Assembly (NCBI RefSeq): GCF_009017415.1
Contig: NC_092405.1
Span: 3,906,001-3,970,000, forward strand
Source: Aspergillus flavus
Lineage: Eukaryota > Ascomycota > Eurotiomycetes > Eurotiales > Aspergillaceae
Length of the DNA: 64,000 nucleotides
Direction of reading: 5' to 3'
A program made the position numbers and the translations under genes. Shown piece by piece: positions 1-13,095 of this stretch (position 1 is its first letter; each line of letters begins with the position of its first letter). The notes under the pieces were generated by a model. That model ran no database searches, had not been told where the DNA came from, and saw nothing but the letters and a program-made list of their open reading frames with translations.

Positions 1-273
1 ACCGCTCTTGTCCAGCCGTGTCCCAAATCTGCAGACGGACAATGGTATCCGAGGAACTGTCGAGGACACGCTTGGTGACGAAGGATGCACCGACAGTGGA
101 CGCGGTTCCCACAGGGTTGAAAGCGTTCTTCACATAACGTTGGACCAAAGACGTTTTGCCAACGCCTGAAACAAGGTGTTAGTCATGATCATAAAAAGGG
201 GGAGACCGGGGAAGTCGGTGTCCGCACCTTGTGAGCCCAAGATGACGATCTTGGCCTCGAGAGATGAACTCAT
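1..273 (-). CDS. Rab-family small GTPase, 5' part (runs off left edge)
   Basis: This is the N-terminal part of a Ras-superfamily GTPase of the Rab type, a membrane-traffic switch that cycles between GDP and GTP. The start is the ATG at 273-271, giving [17 protein letters not shown] 62-nt intron (227-166; GTGCGG donor, TTCAG acceptor) splits the P-loop, and splicing restores GSQGVGKTS. Exon 2 (165-1) continues with [15 protein letters not shown] residues and ends at the window edge just after the G3 motif (WDTAGQER). The TVGASF stretch carries the switch I threonine. The N-terminus resembles the Rab5/Rab21/Rab22 branch, but the missing C-terminus (G4, G5 and prenylation cysteines) prevents subfamily assignment. 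About 70 residues are visible of a usual 200-220. Family call is strong; the exact paralogue is not known. Confidence 0.88.
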
Positions 274-330
274 GGCGGGGTAGACGCAAAGGCGGGGCCG
301 CTGGAGAACTGAATTTGCATGTTCCAGCAA

Positions 331-3300
331 ATATTAATAGTAACCGTAGGAAGAAATGAAAGCAACCCAGTAGTGAAAACTACTCGTATGCAACAACATG
401 CACGTCAGATCCCGGTGGTAAGAAAAAAAAAAATAGAATAAAATAAAAAATGGAGAGAAGAAAGGAAAGAAAATATCCCGACAGAAGAAACACAATGGGT
501 ATTGATCAGACAAAATCGGACAACAGCGGAGATGGAGAATTCTTTTCTAACAGCCAAAATATGTGGAAGGAGAGGAGAGAAGGAACGAGAAGATATTTCA
601 GTGGTCGATGGCGGAGACGAGGCTCAAGAGAATTTTACGAGGGCATTTAATTAGAATACCAATCATCGCGATCCTCGACGAAACGTCCATACAAGGCGTG
701 ACAGGGCGAAGTCAATCAGCTGACCCCCACAGAAATCAAGATCCGGTCAGGTGTCGACCCCATCTTCATTGTTTCCGGATTTATCTCTTCTCTTCAACAC
801 TCAAATCGATTGTCTTTCTACCTATCACTCGCTTTCCTTTTCCCACCTGACTTGGTGTTGTTTTTCTTTTCCTTTCAGCGGAAACAATCGAGGACCATGC
901 GCAATGCTAGTAATTACCGATCAACAATCGTCATTGCGCTCAGACAAGGAGACAAATCCCTTACATTCTTGGCTCTGAAACGAATAATAACAACATGACT
1001 GAACACTAATCAGACCTTCAAACAAGTTTTCTCTACATATAGAAACTCTATCTCGAGAATCTATCAGTGCAGTTGGAAATTGAATGATTTTCATCCTCAC
1101 GGCGACCTCTAAAATGGTATAGCCTCGATGACATCATCCGGGCACCTCATACAAAATCTGCTAGGGACCCTTGGATTTAATCAGGCCAATTGACGGCACC
1201 ATTGGGGGGATTATATATTCTACGAGACTCCATCCGAATTGTCGACTCTCATACCGCAATCCTGGAGTGCTCCAGGTTCAAGCAGATATTTGATATGAAA
1301 GTACCTAGAGTGATTTGGCTGCCAAATTTGCGACACGCTCGGTCTCGGATGAAATCTAACCATAAAACAGCAACGGTGTATCGGACCCTACATGCTTCAA
1401 AGCTCTTATATTGAAAGATGAACAATGTAATGTTCAGAAGAAACCGACAGGGGCGCGCAGCAGAAAAGATATAATATAATCTATATAAGCTAGGTGCTTC
1501 CCCCGATCTCCTCAATGCCCAGGAAATTGAGATATTATTGTCGAGGATCTGGGTTCCTTCAATCACATCTTCGAAGGCAAGAAGATATATGCCTAGGCTC
1601 AGGCTGTTACTTTTCACTCCATAGACAGCTAGGCTATGTTCCTGATCTAGGTGCCTAGAGCTTAGCCGCTGATTGTCTAGTGTGCGACTCGACTCATGCA
1701 GTAATTAAAGAGTATAAGAAAGCGGTGCCGATATTTCAATTAATTGTACACAATGGTGAAAGGATATAGGAAGGTTGTCCGACTGCTGAGCTTTGATGTG
1801 TGGTAACACGCGGTCATATGATGACAGCTGTCATGTTGGACACTACTAGTGGTTAATGCGGGTGTCATGGTATAATAGAGGCTGCGCTACGGCTCAGTTG
1901 ATGCTAGATGATTGAACCCACCTCCTCTCTTGTCGTCCATCAACTCCCAGTTCCGCTTCATTCATATTTCAGTGAACACAAAGCATTCGATATCCATCTT
2001 AGCTACCGGTGGCCGAAAATTTTCTGTTGATCTAGATTTACTACGGTCTTTGAGAAGGCTACAGCAAGCAACTCAGCCTGCGATGACTATACGAGACAAT
2101 TTTGGTGGCGAATCTGGCTATGTTACTTCGGTGGCTGTGTGCGGCTACTCCGCCTATGCCAGACCTAATTCCGAATATGTCGCCCAGTTTTACATTAGGT
2201 CCCTTCAGCTGAGGAAGAAAAGTGTGAACATAACTCAAATAATTTAATGCCCCTTTGCACCTGGCGAAGGATTCTCTTTCCATCTGTCATAAACCAAATA
2301 CGAGCCCTTAGTTCTTTGGATGTGATTCTGACACATAACAGTCATAGCCCGTGACTCACACGAGTGTTCGGAGTGATGCAATAAAATTGTAATTGACATA
2401 GCGATAGCATCCCCTATAGTTCAGAGAGAAGCCTGAGCATCTGCAATGTTATATAATCAATTAAGAAATATTGATTGCATTGGAGATAATGGCCGCTATT
2501 AGAAGGAGGAGGCTGCAGTGTAGTTATGGTGCTCTGGTACGTTCTCGCTCAGATATTGGCTTACTAGACTCCCCTAAACCGTCCAACTGTCATTCAAAAT
2601 GTGGAGGTCAACTCGTGGAGACTGGAGCTGCAATTACGTAGTCAATGAGATACTGCGTTAGATTTGAAGGCCAGGCTCCATACACGGTCCGAAGGGTGAT
2701 GGCATAAGCGTCGACACAGCGTGAGGTTTCCCACAGGTAGATATTCACACAGTCTGCCTTTTTCTTAATAGTGTCATATGAGGCTTCGACAATACCATCC
2801 ATATCTATCCCATTAACAGGTCATCTTCCTGATGAGGCATGACACGTTCGGTCAAGTTTAATTCCAATTAGCGATCCACACAAAGGAATGGAAAAGATAT
2901 ACATCGTTAGCGTCTGTGTATATACGCTTACAGATATAAGCGAAGCCATGATAGAGCGAAGGCTGAAAGCCAAATTTTATAGTGTCAACTCTTCCGAGTA
3001 CCTCAACAGTTTGCACAGCTGAACAACCCCAGCCGACTTCCTCTCAGTTTTGCAGTTGATATGGAAAGATCGTGATAGCCATATATCCTGCAGCAAGAGC
3101 CACTATGTTCTGAATCCTGGGGGATCCTTCGTGGGGACAACGGTGGGGATCAGGATTGAGTCGTATGTAGGGAATGACCACTTCGTATCTATGGGTAGAG
3201 ACTTCTAGACTAGGGGGCACTTCCGGACATACATAGTAAAAAGGAGTCATTAAAAAGACGAAGAGATAACACACTTTGCAATCATTGTTAGAGTAGTAGT

Positions 3301-4273
3301 ATACTGATACTTTAGGGTGTTATTGCGCATTTGCTGACGCTCTTCTAATATTTTAGGTATACACTTCAGATTATGATTTGTTATATCAAAGAGATCTTAC
3401 AATGGCTATGATATACACCGACTATAACGTTAAATAGCTTCATATCACTACGAGAGTAGGAAGCAGCACGTGTAGTGAAGTGCCACAGTGGTCCTGTTCG
3501 TCCCCACAAACGTTTTGTTCTCAATCTGCCACAATGCCCATAATCATCCCCACACAGTATTCTCGAAGATAACACTTAAGAAGATACCCTTGACTGCTTC
3601 ACCACATAAGCGTGGAGACTGACTGAACTTTGGCTTGAACATATGGACCGTGCTAAGAGCGATATCTAGAGCTTGGGACACGTGGGTGGGGATGAACTAC
3701 ATGCTATTGTTATATTGGGACTACTATGCTCAGATTTCGATCGAGGATGGTGATTAATGTTCTGTTTAAATCAAGTAGTAACTTAGTTGTTCATTTTGGT
3801 AAATGCAGCAGTTGGTTACTTTTGAAATCGGTAGATACTGTCTCTTACAATTTTTAGAGGGATATGAGAATGTGAAAATCGACTTCGATAATCTATTCAT
3901 ATCATCAAGTCTAATGCCAATGATCGTCATTCATGACAATCCTCAAAGTATACACATGCTTTGCTCTTCGGCAATGAAAACGAAAATCCATAACATCCGT
4001 TCCACGGAGAAAACTCAGGGGGTAGTCATATTTAAAAGCCAAAAACAAAACGGGGAATCAAATGAACAGCTGCACCGACTCAGGGCAGCTGTGATGCCGA
4101 ATCCATCGGCATTAAAAACTTCAATATAGGAATGGTATATAGAAAGAAAAAACCCGGAAAAGAAAAACCAGCCTGTCACAGGCTTCATGGTAACTGATGA
4201 GAAGAAATATTCTGAATTATACCATGATCTTTTGATTTTTTTTGTTTGTTTTTGAGAGGATCGATCGATCCAT
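331..4273. other. Gene-free stretch
   Basis: Upstream region of the Rab gene and downstream region of the sugar transporter. It holds only short overlapping reading frames (the longest is 122 codons) with no recognisable domain, splice-linked continuity or RNA gene. A minus-strand frame at 2608-2802 looks mildly protein-like but cannot be extended. A perfect CCTGGAG-TG-CTCCAGG hairpin lies near 1260-1276. The stretch is AT-rich and stop-dense in most frames. Confidence 0.6.
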
Positions 4274-5976
4274 TTACTCCGAGGTTGAAGGGGAGTACTC
4301 GGCAGCAGTGGCCTTTTCGGGATCTTCGGTGGAGTTGCCGAATCCATACTCGTTCGCCTTCTGCTCGATCTCCTCATCGTTAAGCTTCGGTAGGTCCTTG
4401 GAGGCCTTGACATAGCTGATGTTTTCGGTGTAGCCCTTGGCGAAGATGATATCGATTTCTTCCAAACTTCGGTTGGCGGTCTCAGGGTAGAAGAGCCAGA
4501 TGATAGGGATGAACAGGGCGTTCAGGGCGGCAAAGAACAGGTAAGTACCCCAGCCAATGTGAGCGATCATAACGGGAGTAATCATGACAACAGTGAAGTT
4601 AAAGAGCCAGTTGCTGCAGGTAGAGACAGCATTGGCCTTGGCACGAGTCTTGATGGGGGACAGCTCAGCAGGGTACAGCCAGGGAAGAGGAAGCCAAGCA
4701 GCACCGAAGGCAGCCATATACAAGAACAGACCGAACACAGCACCCTTGGATACCTGCGTGTCATCAGGGATCAAACAAGCAAAAGTGATGACCATGGCAA
4801 TGGTCTGGATAATGGAACCACCCAAGAACAGCTTGCGACGACCAATCTTCTCAATAAAGAACCAGGAGAAGGTGGCAAAGATCGCATAAACGATCATGTT
4901 GATACCACCAATGAGAAGGGCCTCATCATTGCTCTGATGCAGGGACTGCTTCAGAAGAACGGGAAGGTAGTAGATGACAGCGTTGCAACCCGATAGCTGT
5001 TGGAAGATTTGGGAAGAAGATCCGATAAGCATACGACGCAGATGTTGAGAACGGCCGCCAGTAAGCAGGTCCCTGTAGCGAGTAGTGGCTCCAGCACCGG
5101 AACTATTATCCAAGTTAGTCACAGACTTATTGGGTAAAACTTCAAGGCAGCAAACATACGCTCTGATTGAATCGATGACCAGGTTCTTCTGGGTTTGGGT
5201 CTCCTGGTCATGGACCTCATAACCACCCAGGGCAGCGAGCACGTACTCACCCTCCTGGATGCGGTCCTTGGAGATCAAGTAACGAGGAGAGTCAGGGAGG
5301 AAGAACATGCCAACAATAATGATGACACCGAAGACGATCTGGAAAGCAATGGGGAACCGCCACACCAAGTCATCGGGACCATAGTGGGCTCCGAAGTCAA
5401 TCCAGTACGCAATTGCAGTACCAATAGCAATGACACCCCCCTCAATACAAATCAAGAGACCACGGTTACTGGTCTTGGAGCATTCGGCCTGGTATGTAGG
5501 AATGGTGGAAGTGTTCATGCCGTTACCAATACCCGTGATAACACGACCAATGAAGAACTGAAGCAGAGGAATGTGGCCGACAAACGAGGTAACCTGGATA
5601 ATAACACCAATGATCATGACAATGGCGCCAGAGAAGATCATCCACCGACGGCCAGTACGGTCACCAAACACCAGGGCAAAAATAGCACCTGCCAAACAAC
5701 CCAATTCGTAAACAGCTGTTACCAGTGCCTGCATTGTATCATTGTCCTTGGTGGCAGTAAAGACATTGTTGAACGCCTTGTCACTAATGATACCAGACAT
5801 GACACCCTCTGTAAACGATTAGCCTCCCCACGTCTTCTATGTGCTTTCCTAGATAGAGCGGGACGGGGTGACAATAACTTACGGTCATATCCGAACAACA
5901 AGAAACCCATCGTAGCTACGGTGGACACGGCCAACGACAGTGGCCTGCCCGACAAACCCGCAAATGTAGGCGCCAT
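4274..5976 (-). CDS. MFS hexose/monosaccharide transporter
   Basis: A plasma-membrane sugar porter of the major facilitator superfamily, expected to import hexoses by proton symport or facilitated diffusion. Three exons, 5976-5883, 5808-5160 and 5102-4274, join to 523 residues, normal for the family. Splicing intron 1 (5882-5809) creates the family signature FGYDQGVMSGI in TM1. Intron 2 (5159-5103, 57 nt, with an ACTAAC branch site) is a multiple of three and also reads through, so translation without splicing would add 19 foreign residues. Visible motifs are GDRTGRRW (loop 2-3), LPDSPRYL (after TM6), QQLSGCNAVIYY (TM7), IGRRK and the PETANRSLEEID variant after TM12. About 12 membrane segments are apparent, with an acidic hydrophilic C-tail. 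The QQLSG form favours glucose-type substrates (family inference); the true substrate is unknown. The nearest upstream gene is over 5 kb away. Confidence 0.93.
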
Positions 5977-8900
5977 GCTGGGCTAGGGAGTTTGAAGAAA
6001 GGAAATAGGCCAACAAGAGGTATGTGCACAAATCGGTACAGATCTCCGGTGCAGAAAAAGGAGATCGAGGAACGGTCGCGATCTTTCCCGGCGGTTTCGT
6101 TCCGTTCTTTCTTTTTGCCTGAGGATCGAACCTAAGAAGATTGACAGGGAAGGTAAAAGACAAGCGATTCAAACGCGGAGAAGTTGGGGGGAAAGGGGGG
6201 ATTATTTGTATTTCTCCAGGTACAGGCAGTTGTGGCGACCAGGCACGCCTTCTGGGCAACCATTGTTGTTCCCTCAAAATGATACTCCACCAAGTTACCA
6301 TTTTTCATAGTTAACCGTACCATTGTTTGTTTTGTGGAGCAGGGGACCGAATGCATCAATAACGCTGGTTTAAGCATTTTTTTGGCGCGGTTCGCAAGGG
6401 GCTCCACCGCGCAGTGGACCCAATGGAGTAGTCAAGCTGTGACATCACTCATGGGGTCCCCTGGAAAAGGTTGCCCAGATAAAAAACAAATAAAAAGAAA
6501 AAGAAAAAGAAAAAGAAAAAGATTATTCACGCTACTCCTTATTATGGATCCCCTGCAGCCTTCTCGGTCCACTATCATTGGCACATTCTTCCGTTCCCGA
6601 CGGCTTCTTCAACTTCGTCTTGGACCTCTGAATGCACAGCGTGCCGACTTTACCTCCACCGAGGTAAGCACTCGGGTCCACCGTGTGCTTCGGTCGGCCT
6701 CTCTCATTCCTCGGTCGCTTGATCGAAGAATTCCGTAGAAGTCCTATTCCGTGTGTAGGGGGGTATCGTTACTCCGTACGGGGATTAGGGCACAGCGGAC
6801 GTCACATGGAGCATCCCCAACACAGGGTTGACTTTCCTTTTTCATCTCCACGCTCCGACCTTTGGGGAAACTAGAGCGAGGGGTTTTCCGTTCCCATGGG
6901 GTATTTTCACCTGATCATGGACGCATGACCAGATGAGCTCATCCACCATATCTCCTCATCCAGTGCTATCCAAGCCTCCAATCTACGCCACACTACGCTT
7001 TTATCAGCAAAAGTCGAATGCGGGTATAGCTTCACGCCATTCCCGTCACTAATAACGGGATCCACGGTCTACCAAAGCTTCTTACCATCGTGCCGAGAAG
7101 ACGGCTCGAACGCTATCACTCGGACGTTGTTCGGGAAGCCGTTCCCATTTATTGGTTTCCCGACAAGGCCTAGCGTTAGCCTGTAAGGTGAGATGTTAAA
7201 TGGCACCAATCATGTTCGTGCATTGATCAAGAAATGAAATTATTCATCAAAAGACGACAAAGCAATTTCCACGAGTAACCGCGTCTGCTTTAGCGAAGTT
7301 AGCATATGTTAAGGTAGGCGTATCATTTGCCTATCGCAGTAGCGATGGAAGATGATAATCGGTGATTTGACGCCAAACCTGATGACCGCATGGGTATCCT
7401 CCACCGTGGGTTTGATTGTCGGCTTCTCATAGACTCAGACGCGGATTGGTCTCCACGTCCCCAATTTTAGGTTTTTTCATCCTTGGATTTGCATGGATGA
7501 TTTTCCTTGCGTGGTATCGACCCAATGATTTTTTTTTCTCTCGGTCTGCCGCAGTCTTCGGAACCCGAAATCCCCAACTCCTTACCTTTAGCTGATATTG
7601 CTCCGACACAACTGTTCCACCGGACACACCGGCTGAAAGCGTATGGTCAATGTCGGCTGGTCCGAAAAACATAAGACGAGGACAACCAGTAAGAATGTGC
7701 CTAATATGCCCCATTTTGTGTAGAAACTGAGGCACCAATCGTGCCACACATGAAACAGCATAAGCTTAGTAACTCACATACAATGCTCCCTCGTGTCCCA
7801 TGCGGATCCCTTGAGCATCGAGTCCACTTGGATAAGCTTCTGCCTCGCTTCGAAAAAAATCTGTTGGTACCGCACTGATACACCAGAATCCCACGTTCAC
7901 GTTCGGTCTGTTGCACCGCGCCCGAACACAACGTCAAGCCGACACAAACATCCCACGACAGTAACCAGAACAGGAACTACATACGTCAATAGCGGCCCCT
8001 CACGGATAGAGTGCCAAGTGCCAAGGGATTTAAGCAGCAGGGTTCAGGAATAAAGCTCATGATATTGGCGCCTTAACAGGGATAAGAATCGGACAAGCCC
8101 TCTTAGCAAAAAGTCCTAGGCGATGGGGAACCAAGGGTGGTGGAGGCGAAGGTGGGGAGCAGCCAATGCTCGAGCAGATCCAAGTGGATTTCAGTAGATC
8201 CACAAACGACGCGCACAAAGTGAAAATCGTCATTATATCTGCCAATGACAAAAACTTCGTTGCCTGTCCTCTTCGTTAAACACCAATGATTGCTGATCGT
8301 TCCTGAGCTCCCAGCGGACCTGAGGTATAGCGTAATTCGTCAGGACTCTTTGGCCCCTCAGACCCCCTTCAACCTCACATGGACCCATTTCCACACACAC
8401 TCTCTAACATTTTCATCTCACTACGTCAGAGGCGCATGTTACATCCGGAATGCGGCGGATAGCTCTCGAGCAATCATCGTGTGTACAGCGAAAAAAATGC
8501 TCCGCATAACCCACACAATCGACTGAAACAGTCGCGATAGTCGAACGGGCGATTGTTCACTCTTCATGCCCACCACGAGACGAGGCTCGCTCGTTCTCCG
8601 AAAAAGTGCGCACGCCCCCGGTCGCATACCTGCAAGATGATGTTATCTGACGAACGAACGGTTATAGTCCGATCCGAGTATCTACTCTGTACGCTCTGAC
8701 AGCTGTCCATGACGACCACACGTGTGGCGCCTCCCGCTAGGGATCATGAGATGGGTCTGTAGAATGACGTCGCAGCTGTCACTGCCCGTTTCGTTGACAC
8801 ATCCTATATCAGTGACTTGTATGCTCGTGTATAGCCGCTATAGCGTCGAAAAATCTGATCCCTGTCTGAATTTCAGGTGGGCTAAATCTGACACCATTCC

Positions 8901-11488
8901 ACATCGGTAGTTCAGTGCATCACTGCATGCAGTCTGTCATCTTCTTCTACGCCAGAACCCACCGTATTGCATCTGTCTCAGTGTTCAGGCAAAACTTCGG
9001 CCGGCTTCAGACCCATCCCGAGTTATAGAGACAGCGGGCCGATGCCGATTTTTCTCGGTCGGCTCTGGGAAGCGTCGGGATCAGACCGTTTGAGGTAACC
9101 GGCCCGCCTCCCGGGCAGAAAAGTCTTGGCTAGCCGGCCAAGCTCCGACGGGATAGTAAAGAATTGATGTCGAAATTTGGAAAAGAAAAATCTGCAAGCA
9201 CACACCGAATGCCGAAACGATTGGTTGGTCTGATGTGGTGGAACGAATATGCGAATGAGAATGAAGGTTAGTCATCGTGCTGGTATATGTTGAGTCCCAA
9301 GTGTTATTGGTGCTCAACATTAAGTAATAGGAAATATGTGATGAGTTTTCGACATGATCAGAGGTACAAGTGCCGTAATTTAGGGAGGTTTGCCAGTGAA
9401 ATGCGAAGTGTGTAGGCAAGCATCATACCAATATTCCAGAGCCGGCTACACAGGAGGAAACAGGTCGGGAAACCGATGGCTTAAGTACAGTAGGCTCGGC
9501 ACGCCGGTGCCGATACGACACGGTGTATGCCGGAGGTCCCGGAATACAGTCACGAGGCAGAGAAAAGAATAGAATCACGGACGCGTCTCAGGGGCAAGAT
9601 TCCACAAAGGTCTGATTATAGCCTGAGACTAGTCTAGATGCTTCAGTACTATCAATTCATGCAGTGGCGTGGGAGATCGAGATCTGAAGACCAGATGAAC
9701 ACCTTATCATTGGACGCATGCTCCCTAAAACAAGGCATATAGAGTATAGGGTATCTCAATGAAGTCATCAGCCATGGTAGGGGTATGGCAATAGTGCGCA
9801 ATGTAAGAAAGGGGAGAAAATAGACTCATTTTACCATTTCTTAGAAGGTTGAGAAATACAACCCCGTTTCTACGTAGCCTATCTTCAATGATAGTCAACT
9901 CTCCATTTGCGCGCCATCCATGTATTCCAAAGTAGATCCGGAGATGTTAATTTGTCGGTATCTCATGACTTCTTCCGAAGCGCGAGATTCTCAGATCAAA
10001 TCAATATCATTTTCTGCAAAAGCATAAGAGCATAAATTGCACTTAGGTTAAGGTTGGACGTTGTTTGACGGCGCATTTCCGGTCAAATCTCATTGCAAGA
10101 TACCATTGAAATGATAGGTATTCATAACCAGATTTAATCATCACAGAGGTACTCATGCATGCGCTTTAAAAGCAGTGGTCTCCTGCTTCCGAGACTACTG
10201 ATTTCACTTCATTTGCCTAGTAAGTATAGAGTGTCACGGGTGCCGTACGAACAACCAAGTGCGTCATATTGCAGGCTTGCGAAAAAGCGTCACAGCCGTT
10301 AGATGACCGTGCGTTGGTAATATATGATTGGAGATCATCAGCCTTACATCCTCAGATCTTTTTTACGCATCGATTCGAGACCCAGAGCGCCTTTGATGCC
10401 TTGCCGCCTGGAATTTTGGCTTTCACTCCCTAGCATACTGTAGTTTGCATGGTTTGCATCTACCTCGGCAATGTTTCTCCCTTTGCTAACTTGTGTTCTT
10501 TCTGAGACGCATTCAGCATTCCATGTTTGGAAATGCATGCAGAATGTCTCTGCATGTTTATCCTTATCGACAAACCCTTATTCCATTCGTTCTGGAAAAG
10601 CGTGTGTCACAACATCGTGCCCCTTGCTTGGCTGGTGATATGACTCTAAGACTCGGCTCATGTTTCTGCAGGTCTAGGCCCAATAATGTCTGGAGTTGTA
10701 TCAACTCAATACTTTCAATTAAACATTGCAATCCACACTGCATATGCAAGGGTAAGAACAGGGGGAAAATGTTCATCTGATGTGTTGCCACCTACATTCT
10801 TAATCTGCAAATCGGAATCTCCGATGTCTGTTTTGAAGTACTCGAACCAGCAATCCGATAAGAATGGGGAAGGCTGCCAATGCGACTTCCAGAAATGGTT
10901 CACCTCATGGGGACCGCGAGTTAATATACGTAGATCAATTGCCGGGGATCTCTAGCGCTATTTGTTGCCAAATCATATCCGATGAGAATAAATGAGTTCC
11001 CATAGAATTTTTTAAAGGGATGTTAAGGGGCACCCTCTTTGTTTCCGTGAAATGTTCACGGGAAGTTGTTCAGCAATGATGGTGACCGTAGTGTAGGTAC
11101 TCCGTACCAGCCGACTGGAACTTGGCAGCTGTCGCAACAAAGTCGGCCGAGAAAACTCGTCGCCCGAATCGGATCCCCGCAATGGTTCCCCAGGCCTCCC
11201 GGATTAGCACATCAACTCCCGTTCTTTATCGTTATTCCGACCAACGAGTGCGCTCCGATTGCTGCGAGCCCCATCTCAATTCGCTGTCCATTATCCCGAG
11301 GTCCATTCATGTGTCCAGTCTAAACCTAACCTGTAAACCTCGTCTCTTGAATTTCTGGGACAAGACTTTTACTATCTCGCCCACATATATAGCTTCCTTG
11401 GAACCTCCTGTTTCCTTCTACTCTCCGATCAGTTCGTCTCGCCACGGAAACATCTTCTACCACTTTTCTTGTTTCATTTTCTACCAAG
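5977..11488. other. Gene-free stretch between transporter and b5-FMN dehydrogenase
   Basis: Shared upstream region of two divergently transcribed genes. No reading frame over 140 codons is convincing and none shows a known domain. It contains G-rich runs around 6183-6201, an (AAAAAG)5 repeat, and exact copies of the 9-mer TACTCCGTA at 6770-6778 and 11098-11106, the latter about 390 bp before the dehydrogenase start. The last 150 bp before 11489 are CT-rich, as is common for fungal core promoters. Confidence 0.6.
6492..6521 (+). repeat. (AAAAAG)5 simple repeat
   Basis: Five perfect tandem copies of the hexamer AAAAAG, about 0.5 kb upstream of the sugar transporter start codon. On the transporter's strand this is a T/C tract. 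Confidence 0.95.
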
Positions 11489-13095
11489 ATGAGCAAAGGC
11501 AAGCTCACCGGCGCTGATGTTGCCGAACACAACTCCCGCGACTCTTGCTGGGTCATTATCCATGGAAAGGCGTACGATATAACCGAATTCTTACCAGGTA
11601 TAGTATATCGCGGTCCATTCAGGCTGAGTCTTCTAACGGTGGCAACAGAGCATCCCGGTGGCCAGAAGATCATCCTGAAGTACGCAGGCAAGGATGCGAC
11701 CGAGGAATTCGACCCTATTCACCCTCCGGACACTCTGGAAAAATACCTCGATCCCTCTAAGCACCTTGGAGAGGTTGACATGAGCACCGTCGAACAAGAA
11801 GAGAAGGTTGCAGACCCCGAAGAAACCGAGCGGCAAGAGCGGATCAAGCGGATGCCCCCGTTGCAAGCATGCTACAACCTGATGGACTTCGAGGCAGTCG
11901 CACGGGATGTGATGAAGAAGACCGCCTGGGCATACTACTCTAGCGGTGCTGATGATGAAATTGTAGGTGGCGACAGCATGAATCAGAGTACCTACCATGC
12001 TAACAACATGTCCAGACTATGCGTGAAAACCACTCTGCCTTCCACAAGATCTGGTTCCGTCCTCAAATCCTCGTTGATGTGGAGAATGTTGACTTCTCCA
12101 CAACAATGCTCGGAGCGAAGACATCGATTCCCTTCTACGTAACCGCCACTGCCCTTGGAAAGCTGGGTAACCCTGAGGGTGAAGTGGTGCTCACACGCGC
12201 TGCCCACGATCACGATGTCATCCAGATGATCCCGACACTAGCTTCTTGCTCCTTTGACGAGATTGTCGATGCCAAGAAGGGTGACCAGGTCCAATGGCTG
12301 CAGCTTTACGTGAACAAGGACCGCGCAATCACCAAGCGCATTGTTCAACATGCCGAAGCCCGCGGCTGCAAGGGTCTATTTATCACCGTAGATGCCCCTC
12401 AACTCGGCCGTCGTGAGAAGGACATGCGTTCCAAGTTCTCCGACGAGGGCTCCAACGTCCAAGCCAGCGGAGGCGATGCCGTTGACCGCTCCCAGGGTGC
12501 TGCCAGAGCCATCTCGTCGTTCATCGACCCCTCTCTTTCCTGGAAGGACATCCCCTGGTTCCAGTCCATCACCAAGATGCCCATCGTCCTGAAGGGTGTC
12601 CAGCGCGTCGAAGACGTCCTCCGTGCCGCCGAAATGGGCCTGGACGGTGTCGTCCTCTCCAACCACGGCGGTCGCCAGCTGGACACCGCGCCCTCTGGCA
12701 TCGAAGTCCTCGCAGAGGTCATGCCCATCCTCCGCGAGCGCGGCTGGGAGAACAAGATCGAGATCTTCATCGACGGTGGTGTCCGTCGTTCCACGGATAT
12801 TCTGAAGGCCCTGTGCCTGGGCGCCCGGGGTGTAGGTATCGGCCGGCCATTCCTGTACGCCATGTCCACGTACGGCCAGGCCGGTGTGGACCGCGCGATG
12901 CAGCTTCTCAAGGACGAGATGGAGATGAACATGCGTTTAATTGGAGCCACCAAGATTTCAGATCTCAACCCCAGCCTGATCGATGTGCGTGGCCTGACCA
13001 GCGGCCACCATGCTTCTGTTCCCTCGGACACCTTGACCCTCCGTGCCTATGATCCTCTCCAGGCACCCCGGTTTAGCGAGAAGGCTAAGCTATAG
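11489..13095 (+). CDS. Cytochrome b5-fused FMN alpha-hydroxyacid dehydrogenase (flavocytochrome b2 / L-lactate dehydrogenase type)
   Basis: Oxidises an L-2-hydroxy acid, classically L-lactate to pyruvate, passing electrons from FMN to a fused b5 haem. Exons 11489-11597, 11649-11962 and 12016-13095 give 500 residues. Intron 2 joins GADDEI to TMRENH in phase 0. The b5 domain (about 1-80) has both haem ligands, His38 in EHPGG and His61 in DPIHPP. The FMN domain (about 110-470) shows YYSSGADDE, LYVNKDR, the catalytic His358 in SNHGGRQLD, DGGVRRSTD and GARGVGIGRPF. The ATG context (ACCAAGATG) is good. Unlike yeast mitochondrial cytochrome b2, the b5 domain starts at about residue 5, leaving no room for a cleaved mitochondrial presequence. 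The protein ends in AKL, a peroxisomal targeting (PTS1) tripeptide. It may therefore act in peroxisomes on lactate, glycolate or another hydroxy acid; the substrate is inferred from family only. Confidence 0.93.

Noticed and set aside
1249..1617. 122-codon minus-strand frame
   Set aside because: No domain, no splice-linked extension, and composition like the surrounding AT-rich spacer.
5195..5986. 263-codon plus-strand frame
   Set aside because: Exactly antisense to the sugar transporter exons; its Asn/Thr-rich translation is a shadow of the codon use on the other strand.
12399..13031. 210-codon minus-strand frame
   Set aside because: Antisense to the GC-rich third exon of the b5-FMN dehydrogenase, whose protein motifs are unambiguous.
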